A DNA stretch of 64,000 nucleotides from Pseudochelatococcus lubricantis (lineage in GTDB: Bacteria > Pseudomonadota > Alphaproteobacteria > Rhizobiales > Beijerinckiaceae). Shown one piece after another: positions 18,385 to 29,399 of this stretch. The DNA is taken from NCBI RefSeq assembly GCF_042432495.1, contig NZ_JBHLXC010000001.1, forward strand, positions 372,001 through 436,000, written 5' to 3'. The number at the start of each line of letters is the position of its first letter. The stretch's first letter is position 1. The notes under the pieces are model-generated. The model saw only the letters and a list, made by a program, of their open reading frames with translations, had not been told where the DNA came from and did not search any database. The translations under genes and the position numbers were made by a program.

Positions 18385-20328
18385 TTACACCGTCACCTGC
18401 GTGCCGACCTCGACGACGCGGCCGGTCGGAATCTGGAAGAAGTCCGTGGCGTCGGAGGCGTTGCGGGCGAGCGAGATGAACAGGTGATCCTGCCACAGCG
18501 GCATGCCGGATTTCGCCGCCGGCCGGATGGAGCGGCGCGACAGGAAGAACGACGTCGACATGATGTCGAACTTGAAGCCGAGCTTGCGCAGGATGGAAAG
18601 GCCCTTCGGGATGTTGGGCGATTCCATGTAGCCGAAACGCATGGTCACCTGCCAGAAGCTGTCGGCGAGCGGCTCCAGCGTCACCCGCTCGTTGTCGGAG
18701 AGGCGCGGCGTGTCGTCCGTGGTGATGGTGAGGATGACGTTCTTCTCGTGCAGCACCTTGTTGTGCTTCAGGTTGTGCAGCAGCGCCGAGGGCGCGGTCT
18801 CCGGGTCGCTCGTCAGGAACACCGCCATGCCGCGCACGCGGTGCGGCGGGTTGGTCCTGAGCATCTCGACGAGGTCGCGCAGCGGCACGTCCGTCTTGCG
18901 CGTCTTGGCGAACAGGATGCCGGTGCCCTTGCGCCACGTCGACATGATAACGACGAGGAAGATCGCCAGCACCACCGGCACCCAGCCGCCCGACACCAGC
19001 TTGCCGAGGTTGGCGGCAAGGAACGCCGCATCGATGACCACGAAGGGCAGCAGCAGCGCCAGCGCCGCCGCGAGCCCCCATTTCCAGCCCTTCCAGACCA
19101 CGAGGATGGCGAGCAGCCCGTCCATCAGCATGGCGCCGAACACCGAGATGCCGTAGGCGTGGGAGAGGGCGCTCGACGTCTGGAACGCCACCACCAGCAC
19201 AAGCACGCCTACGAGCAGCAGCCGGTTGACTTTCGGCATGTAGATCTGCCCCGCGTGCTCCGCCGAGGTGAAGCGAACCTCCATGCGCGGCAGCAGGCCG
19301 AGCTGGATGGCCTGGCGTGTGAGCGAAAAGGCGCCCGTGATGCCGGCCTGCGAGGCGACGATGGTCGCGAGCGTCGCCAGCACGATGTAGGGCAGCAGCG
19401 CCCATTCCGGCACCAGCCGGTAGAAGGGATTGTCGATCGCCTCCGGGTGCGCCAGCAGCATCGCCCCCTGCCCGAGGTAGTTGAGCGCCAGCGCGGGAAA
19501 GACGAAGTAGAGCCACGCGACGCTGATCGGCTTGCGGCCGAAATGGCCGAGATCGGCATAGAGCGCCTCCGCCCCCGTCGCCGCCAGGCAGACGCCGCCG
19601 AGCACCGCGACCGCGATGCCGGGATGCTGGTAGAGGAAGCGGACGCCGAAATAGGGGTTGAAGGCGGCGAACACCGCCGGATCGTCGAAGAGATGCAGCA
19701 GTCCGACAAGGCCGATGGCGGAAAACCACAAGATCATCACCGGCCCGAACAGCGTCGCCACCCGCGCGGTGCCGTAGCGCTGCGAGATGAACAGGCCGAA
19801 CAGGACCGCGATGGTGATCGGCACCACGTAGTCGTCGAGGGCGGGCGTCGCCAGCTTGACACCCTCCACGGCGGACAGCACGGACATGGCGGGGGAAATG
19901 ATGGAGTCGCCGTAGAACAGCGCCGCCCCCAGCATGCCGATGAGCAGGATGGAGGGGCGCCCCTTGCCCAGCACGCGCTGTGCAAGCGCCACGAGCGTCA
20001 GCGTGCCGCCCTCGCCCTTGTTGTCGGCCCGCAGCAGGATGAGCACATACTTGCAGGTCACGACCAGGATGAGCGTCCACAGGATCAGCGAGAGCACGCC
20101 CACGACCGAGGAGCGCAGCAGCGGCCCGCCGGCGGAAGCCGCGAGCACGGATTCGCGCAGCGCATAGAGCGGGCTGGTGCCGATGTCCCCGAACACGACG
20201 CCGATGGCGCCGATGACCAGCACATGCAGCTGCTGCGCCGACGGTGCCGCGTTTTCCGCCCGCTCCGTCTCGCTGTCGTTGCGGTCCTGTGCGGCTGCCG
20301 CCGGGGATACACCCTTGCCTTCCGTCAT
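18385..20328 (-). CDS. kup: KUP-type low-affinity potassium transport protein
   Basis: A 647-residue K+ uptake protein of the KUP/HAK family, a proton-coupled inner-membrane transporter. The family N-terminus VVFGDIGTSPLYALRES, the EGVKLATPALD segment and about twelve hydrophobic segments over the first 470 residues are visible. A cytoplasmic C-terminal region of about 150 residues follows, ending FFQIPTGRVVEVGTQV. ATG 20328 (MTEGKGVSPA) is preferred; a frame to 20412 adds a basic tail unlike the family. It stands apart from miaB by about 160 bases and probably has its own promoter. Confidence 0.95.
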   Translation of the reverse strand: MTEGKGVSPAAAAQDRNDSETERAENAAPSAQQLHVLVIGAIGVVFGDIGTSPLYALRESVLAASAGGPLLRSSVVGVLSLILWTLILVVTCKYVLILLRADNKGEGGTLTLVALAQRVLGKGRPSILLIGMLGAALFYGDSIISPAMSVLSAVEGVKLATPALDDYVVPITIAVLFGLFISQRYGTARVATLFGPVMILWFSAIGLVGLLHLFDDPAVFAAFNPYFGVRFLYQHPGIAVAVLGGVCLAATGAEALYADLGHFGRKPISVAWLYFVFPALALNYLGQGAMLLAHPEAIDNPFYRLVPEWALLPYIVLATLATIVASQAGITGAFSLTRQAIQLGLLPRMEVRFTSAEHAGQIYMPKVNRLLLVGVLVLVVAFQTSSALSHAYGISVFGAMLMDGLLAILVVWKGWKWGLAAALALLLPFVVIDAAFLAANLGKLVSGGWVPVVLAIFLVVIMSTWRKGTGILFAKTRKTDVPLRDLVEMLRTNPPHRVRGMAVFLTSDPETAPSALLHNLKHNKVLHEKNVILTITTDDTPRLSDNERVTLEPLADSFWQVTMRFGYMESPNIPKGLSILRKLGFKFDIMSTSFFLSRRSIRPAAKSGMPLWQDHLFISLARNASDATDFFQIPTGRVVEVGTQVTV

Positions 20329-20822
20329 GAAATACTTTCTGTCGTGATGCCGGCGGCTCCGGTCTCCGACCAGCGCCGCTTGGGCTTCGCTCAAACGTCG
20401 TGCGGGTTTCACATTGGCCGGGAGTCAAGCTCGTCGGCCCTTCGTGTGGAACCCGGTTTGCCTGCGCGGCCGGGCCGCAGTCCACCCTGAACGGGCGGCA
20501 CGCTCATATCATAGGGGCTTCTTCATGCCAAACGGATGTCTGGCAGCGGCGCATGCGGCATCGGTACTGCATCCGGCGCGCATCCGTCGCCGTCATGCAG
20601 CGGCATTCAATCCGTCACAATGCGATAAATGACGTCATTATATGCAGCCCGATAGAGTAGTATATCTCATGGCGATAGTTCATCTTTTTGACCGCCTGTA
20701 ATCTGGTGGCGTGCGCCCGCGCATTGCGAATACTGCGGCGAAGGAGTAGAGCATGCGGGGCCGGCGGGATGGTTTCCGATGAAACAGGCCCGCCGGCGCA
20801 GACGTGAAGCAAGGATTTCCGC
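20329..20822. other. 494-base divergent intergenic region kup / zapE
   Basis: No gene is supported. The half nearer zapE, from about 20610, is A/T-rich for this genome and contains a perfect 12-bp palindrome AATGACGTCATT at 20628-20639. The region should hold the divergent kup and zapE promoters, but no hexamer pair with standard spacing is clear. Confidence 0.45.
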
Positions 20823-22037
20823 ATGACAGCCCGCATTCCGGCGCCCGTTGCATCGTCCCCCGCCTCCGTGCATGCGCACTACGAGGCACTGGTGACGTCG
20901 GGAGCCATCGAGCGTGATCCGGCGCAGGAGCGGCTCGTGGCGCGGCTGGATGCGGTGATCGCGGCGCTCGTCGCCGCTCCCCCTCCCGTCAGGACCGGCC
21001 GTTTCGCCCGGTTCTTCGGTGGCGGGCGCGAGAACAGGCAGCCGGCCGTGCGCGGCCTCTACGTCTGGGGATCGGTGGGACGCGGCAAGACGATGCTGAT
21101 GGACCTGTTCATGCAGGCGGCCCCGGTCGCGCGCAAGCGCCGCGCCCATTTTCACGACTTCCTTGCCGACGTCCACGAGCGCATCTTCCGCTTCCGCCAG
21201 CGCATCAAGGACGGGAAGGAGAAGGACACCGACCCCATTCCCCATGTCGGCGCGGAACTCGCAGCCGAGGCGACGCTGCTGTGCTTCGACGAGTTCACCG
21301 TCACTGACATCGCCGACGCCATGATCCTGGGGCGCCTGTTCGCGAGCCTGTTCGAGAACGGCGTCACCATCGTCGCCACCTCGAACGTGGTGCCGGACCG
21401 GCTCTACGAGGGCGGCCTCAACCGGGCGCTGTTCCTGCCGTTCATCGCGCTGCTGAAGGAGCGCATGGACGTGATCGAGCTGTCCTCGCGCACCGACTAC
21501 CGGCTGGAAAAGCTCAGCGGGGCCGATGTCTACCACACGCCCAACGGCGCCTCCGCGCGTGCCGCGCTGGACGACGCCTTCCGCCGCCTCGCCGGCACGG
21601 CGGAGGCCGGGCCGCTCGTGCTCAGCGTCAAGGGGCATGCGCTGAAAGTGCCCGTCGCGGCGGGCGGCGTGGCGCGCTTTTCCTTCGCCGACCTCTGCGC
21701 GACGGCGCTCGGCGCATCGGACTACATTTATCTCGCCCGGCATTTCCATTCCATCGTGCTCGACGACATCCCGGTGATGACTGCGGAGCGGCGCAACGAG
21801 GCGAAGCGCTTCATCACGCTGATCGACGCGCTCTACGACCGGCACGTGAAGCTCGTCGCTTCCGCAGAGGCGGAGGCGGACAAGCTCTATGTCGCGGAGG
21901 AGGGGCGGGAGGCGTTCGAGTTCGACCGCACGGTCTCGCGCCTCATCGAGATGCGTTCGGAGGATTATCTGGCGCTGCCGCACGGGCGCGGCGATTCGCT
22001 GGCGTCGGGCGAGAGCACGGGCCTCGTCGAGACATGA
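20823..22037 (+). CDS. zapE: Cell division protein ZapE / AFG1-like ATPase
   Basis: A 404-residue AFG1/ZapE P-loop ATPase. Walker A is WGSVGRGKTMLMD, Walker B is LLCFDEFTVTDIADAMIL, and the sensor region reads GVTIVATSNVVPDRLY. ZapE associates with the Z-ring in E. coli and related AFG1 ATPases act in membrane-protein quality control in mitochondria. In Rhizobiales the gene regularly precedes mdh and the TCA block, as here. ATG 20823 has AAGGA about nine bases upstream. Its stop overlaps the tetR start (ATGA). Confidence 0.93.
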   Translation: MTARIPAPVASSPASVHAHYEALVTSGAIERDPAQERLVARLDAVIAALVAAPPPVRTGRFARFFGGGRENRQPAVRGLYVWGSVGRGKTMLMDLFMQAAPVARKRRAHFHDFLADVHERIFRFRQRIKDGKEKDTDPIPHVGAELAAEATLLCFDEFTVTDIADAMILGRLFASLFENGVTIVATSNVVPDRLYEGGLNRALFLPFIALLKERMDVIELSSRTDYRLEKLSGADVYHTPNGASARAALDDAFRRLAGTAEAGPLVLSVKGHALKVPVAAGGVARFSFADLCATALGASDYIYLARHFHSIVLDDIPVMTAERRNEAKRFITLIDALYDRHVKLVASAEAEADKLYVAEEGREAFEFDRTVSRLIEMRSEDYLALPHGRGDSLASGESTGLVET

Positions 22038-22657
22038 GTCCGCTGCGCCGGATGCAGGAGCCGGTGCCCGAGCGGGTCGACGTGCGTCTGGTGGCCATCG
22101 CCGCGGAACACGTACGGCAGGTGGGCGCGCGCCGCGTGACGGTGGTCGGCATCGCCGAGGAAGCCGGCATGACGCACGCCAACGTCTATCGCTATTTCCC
22201 CTCGAAGGAGGCGCTGATCGATGCCGTGGTGGCGGATGCGCTGAAGCCCGTCGAGCTGATGATGGCGGACATTGCCGGCGCGCCGGATCCGGCCGATGAC
22301 AAACTCGAACGTTTGACACTGGCGCTCGCGCACGCCTACCGCGACCTCGCCGCGAACGACCGGGCGATCTTCGAGCTTTACGCGGACATCGCCAACGCCA
22401 ACCGTTCCGTGGCGCGGCGGCACCGGGGGCGGGTGTTCATGTTCGTGGAGCGGGTGGTGGACGAAGGTGCGGCCATCGGCGTGTTCCACTTGCGCGACCG
22501 CGAGACGGCGCTGTCGTTCCTGACCGACATGCTGTTCCGCTTCTCGCACCCTTCGGCCATCCTGCTCGATGCCGGGCGGCCGAAGGAAGTGATGGAGAGG
22601 CGCTTCTCGGTGCTGATTGGCGTGGCGCTGCGGGCTCTTGTCGGCGGCTTCGTATGA
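22034..22657 (+). CDS. TetR-family transcriptional regulator
   Basis: A 207-residue TetR-type regulator. The N-terminal HTH (about residues 18-63) contains VVGIAEEAGMTHANVYRYFPSKEALIDAVV, written here only as the diagnostic family segment NVYRYFPSKEALID. The C-terminal ligand domain is of the type with a conserved LFRFSHP segment. The start ATG overlaps the zapE stop by four bases, so it is translationally coupled to zapE; this position just before mdh suggests it might regulate zapE or the TCA genes, but no target can be shown. The ligand is unknown. Confidence 0.88.
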   Translation: MSPLRRMQEPVPERVDVRLVAIAAEHVRQVGARRVTVVGIAEEAGMTHANVYRYFPSKEALIDAVVADALKPVELMMADIAGAPDPADDKLERLTLALAHAYRDLAANDRAIFELYADIANANRSVARRHRGRVFMFVERVVDEGAAIGVFHLRDRETALSFLTDMLFRFSHPSAILLDAGRPKEVMERRFSVLIGVALRALVGGFV

Positions 22658-22930
22658 GCCTATGGGTATGATGCTGCGAGAAAGTTACAGAATTCCGGAT
22701 CTGAAACACGATGGTTTTCACCGAAACCGGTTGCGACGGCTCCGTCATGATCTTCCTCAACGTATTGAAGGTGCAGGAAGATTATCCATGCCCCCGCGGC
22801 CGGCGCGCGCATCGGCGCGCGCGGCGGCTGCCTCCACCCCCCGGCATGCGGCTTGAAGGCTTGCACGCTTTGAGTCAAGTAGACGGCGCAAACGGGGTTT
22901 TTCATCCCTCCAGTTCAAGGATCGGTTTCC

Positions 22931-23896
22931 ATGGCCCGCAAGAAGATCGCTTTGATCGGCTCCGGACAGATCGGCGGCACGCTCGCTCATCTCGCCGGTT
23001 TGAAGGAACTCGGTGACGTCGTTCTGTTCGACATTGCCGAAGGCATCCCCCAGGGCAAGGCCCTCGACATCGCCGAATCGGCCCCGGTCGACGGCTTTGA
23101 CGCGGCCTTCAAGGGCGCCAATTCCTATGCGGATATCGCGGGCGCCGATGTCATCATCGTCACCGCCGGGGTGCCGCGCAAGCCTGGCATGAGCCGCGAC
23201 GACCTGCTCGGCATCAACCTCAAGGTGATGGAGTCGGTGGGGCAGGGCATCCGCGAGAACGCGCCGGACGCCTTCGTGATCTGCATCACGAACCCGCTGG
23301 ACGCCGCCGTGTGGGCGCTGCAGAAGGCCTCGGGCCTTCCGGCCAACAAGATCGTCGGCATGGCTGGCGTGCTCGACTCCGCCCGCTTCCGCCACTTCCT
23401 CGCCGACGAGTTCAAGGTGTCGGTGAAGGACGTCACGGCCTTCGTGCTCGGTGGCCACGGCGACGACATGGTGCCGCTGACGCGCTATTCCACCGTCGCG
23501 GGCGTCCCGCTGCCGGACCTCGTCAACATCGGCTGGACCACGCAGGAGCGGCTTGACGCCATCGTCGAGCGTACCCGCAAGGGCGGCGGCGAGATCGTCA
23601 ACCTGCTCAAGACCGGTTCTGCTTTCTATGCGCCGGCCGCGTCCGCCATCGCCATGGCCGAGAGCTACCTCAAGGACCAGAAGCGCGTGCTGCCCGCCGC
23701 GGCTTATCTCTCCGGCCAGTACGGCGAGAACGGCCTGTTCGTCGGCGTGCCGGTGGTGATCGGTGAGAACGGCGTCGAGCGCATCATCGAGATCGCCCTG
23801 TCGGCGGACGAGAAGGCTGCGTTCGACAAGTCGGTGCAGTCTGTCAAGGGGCTGATCGAGGCGTCGAAGACCATCAACCCGGCGCTTGCTGGCTGA
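22931..23896 (+). CDS. mdh: Malate dehydrogenase
   Basis: A 321-residue NAD-dependent malate dehydrogenase of the LDH-like bacterial type. The dinucleotide fold is KKIALIGSGQIGGTLAHLA; the substrate-binding arginines appear in VPRKPGMSRDDL and the conserved MAGVLDSARF; the catalytic His is in GGHGDDMVPL. It oxidises malate to oxaloacetate in the TCA cycle. ATG 22931 follows AAGGA. It opens the mdh-sucCD-sucA-odhB-lpd block but is followed by two hairpins, so part of its message probably ends before sucC. Confidence 0.97.
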   Translation: MARKKIALIGSGQIGGTLAHLAGLKELGDVVLFDIAEGIPQGKALDIAESAPVDGFDAAFKGANSYADIAGADVIIVTAGVPRKPGMSRDDLLGINLKVMESVGQGIRENAPDAFVICITNPLDAAVWALQKASGLPANKIVGMAGVLDSARFRHFLADEFKVSVKDVTAFVLGGHGDDMVPLTRYSTVAGVPLPDLVNIGWTTQERLDAIVERTRKGGGEIVNLLKTGSAFYAPAASAIAMAESYLKDQKRVLPAAAYLSGQYGENGLFVGVPVVIGENGVERIIEIALSADEKAAFDKSVQSVKGLIEASKTINPALAG

Positions 23897-23903
23897 TCAT
23901 CGG

Positions 23904-23928
23904 ACGGCGGCTCGGGGAGGGCCGCCGT
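23904..23928 (+). terminator. Hairpin directly after mdh
   Basis: An eight-bp GC stem (ACGGCGGC at 23904-23911 with GCCGCCGT at 23921-23928) around a nine-base loop stands eight bases after the mdh stop and is followed by only two further T residues. It is a weak terminator or an mRNA 3'-protection hairpin. Confidence 0.5.
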
Positions 23929-23949
23929 TTCGCCATCCCGGCGTCTTCG

Positions 23950-23976
23950 GATCGTGCCATGTTTCATGGTGCGATC
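23950..23976 (+). repeat. 12-bp hairpin in mdh-sucC leader
   Basis: Arms 23950-23961 and 23965-23976 pair over 12 positions, ten Watson-Crick and two G-U, around a TTT loop. The G-U pairs favour an RNA structure over a protein site. It lies about 120 bases before sucC and could set relative mdh and sucC expression. Confidence 0.4.
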
Positions 23977-24099
23977 GCGCGGGACGACACGGCGGCAAGA
24001 AGACACGGCAGGTTGCAGGCGTCAGCAGGCACCCGGGCCACCAGCTATCCGAGCCATGAAGATCCAAGCCACAAGATCTTAGCCACCTGGGACGACGAT

Positions 24100-25298
<1,199 letters not shown>

Positions 25299-25299
<1 letters not shown>

Positions 25300-26183
25300 T
25301 GTCCGTTCTGATCGACAAATCGACGAAAATCATTACCCAGGGTTTCACGGGCAAGAACGGCACGTTCCACTCCGAACAGGCGCTCGCCTACGGCGCGCAG
25401 GTCGTCGGCGGCACGTCGCCGGGCAAGGGCGGCTCCAAGCATCTCGGCCTTCCGGTGTTCGACACGGTCGCCGAGGCGCGCGAGGCGACGGGTGCCGACG
25501 CTTCCGTCATCTATGTCCCGCCGGCAGGCGCGGCCGACGCCATCCTTGAGGCGATCGACGCCGAAATCCCGCTCATCGTCGCCATCACCGAGGGCATTCC
25601 GGTGCTCGACATGGTGAAGGTGAGGCGCGCGCTCGACGGCTCCAAGTCGCGCCTCATCGGCCCCAACTGTCCCGGCGTGGTGACTGCGGGCGAATCGAAG
25701 ATCGGCATCATGCCGGCTAATATCTTCTCGGTGGGGTCGGTCGGCATCGTGTCGCGTTCCGGCACGCTGACCTACGAGGCGGTGTTCCAGACGACGCAGG
25801 AAGGCCTTGGCCAGACGACGGCGGTCGGCATCGGCGGCGACCCGGTGAAGGGCACCGAGTTCATCGACGTGCTGGAGCTGTTCCTTGCGGACGACAAGAC
25901 CGAGTCGATCATCCTGATCGGTGAGATCGGCGGCTCGGCCGAGGAAGAGGCGGCGCAGTTCCTGAAGGATGAGGCGAAGCGCGGACGCAAGAAGCCGACC
26001 GTCGGCTTCATCGCCGGCCGCACGGCGCCTCCCGGCCGCCGCATGGGCCACGCAGGCGCGATCATCTCCGGCGGCAAGGGCGGCGCGGAAGACAAGATCG
26101 CGGCGCTGGAAGAGGCGGGCATCCGCGTCTCGCCGTCGCCGGCGCGTCTCGGCAAGACGCTGGTCGAGGTGCTCAAGGGCTGA
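25299..26183 (+). CDS. sucD: Succinyl-CoA synthetase alpha subunit
   Basis: The alpha subunit (294 residues) binds CoA and carries the phosphohistidine intermediate. The CoA-binding Rossmann start TQGFTGKNGTFHSEQAL, the conserved GPNCPGVVTAGESKIGIMP and the active-site histidine in MGHAGAIISGGKGGAEDK are all present. It is translationally coupled to sucC. A GC-rich 175-base gap with two hairpins separates it from sucA. Confidence 0.97.
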
Positions 26184-26269
26184 TGGCGCGGCGGACCGGC
26201 GCCTGCCGCCGATCCGCCACCTTCCGGTCGTATTCGGATGGCAAGGACAGCCGTCCCCAGAACAATCAT

Positions 26270-26316
26270 CCCGTCACCGCCTCCGGACGGTGATGGGTTT
26301 CGGGCCGCAAGGCCCG
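26270..26316 (+). terminator. Two consecutive hairpins between sucD and sucA
   Basis: A ten-bp stem (26270-26279 with 26288-26297, one G-U pair) is followed by TTT, then at once by a six-bp CGGGCC/GGCCCG stem closed by a GCAA tetraloop (26301-26316). The pair lies about 40 bases before the sucA start and probably attenuates or processes the long transcript. Confidence 0.5.
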
Positions 26317-26358
26317 CTCGCCCGGACGGGTCCGGGTTCCGGCAGGATGATAAGGGTC

Positions 26359-29319
26359 ATGGCACGGCAGGATGTGAACGACGCATTTGCTCAAACCTCA
26401 TTTCTCTACGGCGGAAACGGCGCCTATCTCGATGAGCTGTACGCCCGCTACGAGCAGGACCCTAAGTCGGTGGATGCCGGCTGGCAGGCGTTCTTCGCCG
26501 GCTTGAGCGAGGACAAGGCGCTCGTCGAGAAGAATGCGCAGGGCGCGTCGTGGCAGCGGCCCAACTGGCCGGTTCCCGCCAACGGCGAACTCGTCTCGGC
26601 GCTGGACAGCGACTGGTCCGGCATCGAGAAGGCCGTGGGCGACAAGATCAAGCAGAAAGCCCAGAAGGGCGGCGTCGAGCTGTCGCCGGAGGCCGTGCAG
26701 CAGGCGGCGCGCGACAGCGTGCGCGCCATCATGATGATTCGCGCCTACCGCATGCGCGGCCACCTGCACGCCGATCTCGACCCGCTGCACCTCAGCCCGC
26801 CGCGCGATCACGAGGAACTGCACCCGTCGAGCTATGGCTTTGGGCCGGGCGACCTCGACCGCAAGATTTTCATCGACCACGTGCTCGGGCTTGAGTTCGC
26901 CACCGTCAACGAGATGCTGGCGATCCTGAAGCGCACCTATTGCCGGACGCTCGGCGTCGAGTTCATGCACATCTCCGATCCGGCGGAGAAGGCGTGGATT
27001 CAGGAGCGCATCGAGGGCCCGCACAAGGAAATCACCTTCACGCCGGAGGGCAAGCGCGCCATCCTCAACAAGCTGATCGAGGCCGAGGGCTTCGAGAAGT
27101 TTCTGGACCTGAGGTACACGGGCACGAAGCGCTTCGGTCTCGACGGCGGCGAGTCGCTTATTCCCGCGCTGGAGCAGATCATCAAGCGCGGCGGCAACCT
27201 GGGCGTGAAGGAAATCGTGCTCGGCATGGCCCACCGCGGCCGCCTCAACGTGCTGACGCAGGTGCTGGCCAAGCCGCACAGGGCGCTGTTCCACGAGTTC
27301 AAGGGCGGCTCCTTCGCGCCCGACGACGTGGAAGGCTCCGGCGACGTCAAGTATCACCTCGGCGCATCGAGCGATCGCGAGTTCGACGGCAACAAGGTCC
27401 ATCTGTCGCTCGTCGCCAACCCGTCGCATCTGGAGATCGTCAATCCGGTGGTGCTCGGCAAGGCGCGCGCCAAGCAGGACCAGCTCGGCGACCGCGAGAC
27501 GCGCACTTCCGTGATTCCGCTGCTGCTGCACGGCGACGCGGCCTTCGCCGGCCAGGGCGTCGTGGCGGAGTGCCTTGGCCTGTCCGGGCTCAAGGGGCAT
27601 CGCACCGGCGGTTCCGTGCATGTCATCATCAACAACCAGATCGGCTTCACCACCAACCCGCGCAACTCGCGCTCCTCGCCCTATCCGTCGGATGTGGCGA
27701 AGATGGTGGAAGCGCCGGTGTTCCACGTCAACGGCGACGATCCGGAGGCGGTGGTGTTCGCCGCCAAGATCGCGACGGAGTTCCGCCAGCAGTTCCACAA
27801 GCCGGTCGTCGTGGATATGTTCTGCTATCGCCGCTTCGGCCACAACGAGGGCGACGAGCCGGCGTTCACGCAGCCGCTGATGTATCAGGCGATCCGCAAC
27901 CACCCGAGCGTGCTCGAAATCTATACGAGCAAGCTGGTGGCGGAGGGCGTGGTGACGCAGGCGGAGGTCGAGGAGCGCCGCGCCGCCTGGCGCACCCACC
28001 TCGAAACCGAGCTTGAGGCCGGGCAGACCTACAAGCCCAACAAGGCGGACTGGCTGGACGGCAAGTGGGCGGGCCTGAAGGCGGTGCGCGAGGACGCGGA
28101 CGACCCGCGGCGCGGGGCTACCGGCCTTCCGGAAGCCGAGCTGAAGCTGCTGGGCGAGAAGCTCACGTCGGTGCCGGCCGATTTCAACGTCCACCGCACC
28201 ATCCAGCGCTTCCTCGACAACCGCCGCAAGGCAATCGAGACGGGCGAGGGCATCGACTGGGCGACCGGCGAGGCGCTGGCCTTCGCCTCGCTGCTGAAGG
28301 AAGGCAAGCCCGTGCGCCTGTCGGGGCAGGATGTCGAGCGCGGTACGTTCTCGCAGCGCCACTCCGTGCTGGTCGACCAGAAGGACGAACACCGCTACAT
28401 CCCGCTCAACGCCATCTCGGAGAGCCAGGCCAAATTCGAGGTCATCAACTCGATGCTCTCGGAAGAGGCGGTGCTCGGCTTCGAATACGGCTATTCGCTG
28501 ACGGAGCCGAACGCGCTTACCCTGTGGGAAGCGCAGTTCGGCGACTTCGCCAACGGCGCGCAGGTGGTGTTCGACCAGTTCATTTCGTCGGCGGAGCGCA
28601 AGTGGCTGCGCATGTCGGGCCTCGCGGTGCTGCTGCCGCACGGCTACGAGGGGCAGGGGCCGGAGCACTCGTCGGCGCGTCTGGAGCGCTATCTGCAGAT
28701 GTGCGCCGAGGACAATATGCAGGTGGCCAACGTCACCACGCCGGCCAACTACTTCCACATTCTGCGCCGTCAGTTGCGGCGGGATTTCCGCAAGCCCCTC
28801 ATCCTGATGACGCCGAAGTCGCTGCTGCGCCACAAGCGCGCGGTTTCCCGGCTGGAGGAGTTCACGGAGACCAGCTCGTTCCACCGTCTCATCCGCGACG
28901 ACGCCGAGCGGCTCGCGAAGGAGAAGATCAAGCTGGTGAAGGACGACAAGATCCGCCGCGTCGTGCTCACCGCCGGCAAGGTCTACTACGATCTCTATGA
29001 GGAGCGCGAGAAGCGGGGCATCGACGACGTCTACCTGCTGCGTGTCGAACAGCTCTATCCGTTCCCGGTGAAGTCGTTGATCAATGAGCTGTCGCGCTTC
29101 CGCAACGCCGATCTCGTATGGTGCCAGGAAGAGCCCAAGAACATGGGGTCGTGGACCTTCGTCGAACCCTATCTGGAGTGGGCGCTGGGGCATTCGAGCA
29201 TCAAGGCGAAGCGTCCGCGCTACGTGGGGCGTGCCGCCTCCGCCGCGACGGCGACCGGCATCATGTCGAAGCATCTCGCGCAGTTGCAGGCGTTCCTCGA
29301 CGACGCCTTTTCCGTCTGA
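26359..29319 (+). CDS. sucA: 2-oxoglutarate dehydrogenase E1 component
   Basis: The 986-residue thiamine-diphosphate-dependent E1 of the 2-oxoglutarate dehydrogenase complex, which decarboxylates 2-oxoglutarate and passes the succinyl group to E2. The N-terminal E2-binding segment (SFLYGGNGAYLDELYARYE), VLGMAHRGRLNVL with a cofactor-binding His-Arg, the TPP-binding GDAAFAGQGVVAE, and MVEAPVFHVNGDDPEAVV are seen, with the transketolase pyrimidine-binding domain in the C-terminal half. ATG 26359 gives the rhizobial N-terminus (MARQDVNDAF); an in-frame ATG at 26347 adds four residues. Confidence 0.97.
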   Translation: MARQDVNDAFAQTSFLYGGNGAYLDELYARYEQDPKSVDAGWQAFFAGLSEDKALVEKNAQGASWQRPNWPVPANGELVSALDSDWSGIEKAVGDKIKQKAQKGGVELSPEAVQQAARDSVRAIMMIRAYRMRGHLHADLDPLHLSPPRDHEELHPSSYGFGPGDLDRKIFIDHVLGLEFATVNEMLAILKRTYCRTLGVEFMHISDPAEKAWIQERIEGPHKEITFTPEGKRAILNKLIEAEGFEKFLDLRYTGTKRFGLDGGESLIPALEQIIKRGGNLGVKEIVLGMAHRGRLNVLTQVLAKPHRALFHEFKGGSFAPDDVEGSGDVKYHLGASSDREFDGNKVHLSLVANPSHLEIVNPVVLGKARAKQDQLGDRETRTSVIPLLLHGDAAFAGQGVVAECLGLSGLKGHRTGGSVHVIINNQIGFTTNPRNSRSSPYPSDVAKMVEAPVFHVNGDDPEAVVFAAKIATEFRQQFHKPVVVDMFCYRRFGHNEGDEPAFTQPLMYQAIRNHPSVLEIYTSKLVAEGVVTQAEVEERRAAWRTHLETELEAGQTYKPNKADWLDGKWAGLKAVREDADDPRRGATGLPEAELKLLGEKLTSVPADFNVHRTIQRFLDNRRKAIETGEGIDWATGEALAFASLLKEGKPVRLSGQDVERGTFSQRHSVLVDQKDEHRYIPLNAISESQAKFEVINSMLSEEAVLGFEYGYSLTEPNALTLWEAQFGDFANGAQVVFDQFISSAERKWLRMSGLAVLLPHGYEGQGPEHSSARLERYLQMCAEDNMQVANVTTPANYFHILRRQLRRDFRKPLILMTPKSLLRHKRAVSRLEEFTETSSFHRLIRDDAERLAKEKIKLVKDDKIRRVVLTAGKVYYDLYEEREKRGIDDVYLLRVEQLYPFPVKSLINELSRFRNADLVWCQEEPKNMGSWTFVEPYLEWALGHSSIKAKRPRYVGRAASAATATGIMSKHLAQLQAFLDDAFSV

Positions 29320-29327
29320 TTTTCGAT

Positions 29328-29349
29328 CCGGCCGGCGTCCGCCGGCCGG
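29328..29349 (+). repeat. Intercistronic hairpin sucA-odhB
   Basis: A perfect nine-bp stem (CCGGCCGGC at 29328-29336 with GCCGGCCGG at 29341-29349) closed by GTCC lies nine bases after the sucA stop. No T-run follows, so processing or 3'-end protection is more likely than termination. Confidence 0.5.
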
Positions 29350-29399
29350 GCCTTCATCCTGTCAAATAACCGGCCGCAGGCCACAATGGACACAAGATC

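Noticed and set aside
26398..29274. 958-codon open frame antisense to sucA, with similar antisense frames over kup, odhB/lpd and the exporter genes
   Set aside because: High GC leaves antisense frames open by chance. The sense products are unmistakable and the antisense ones resemble nothing.
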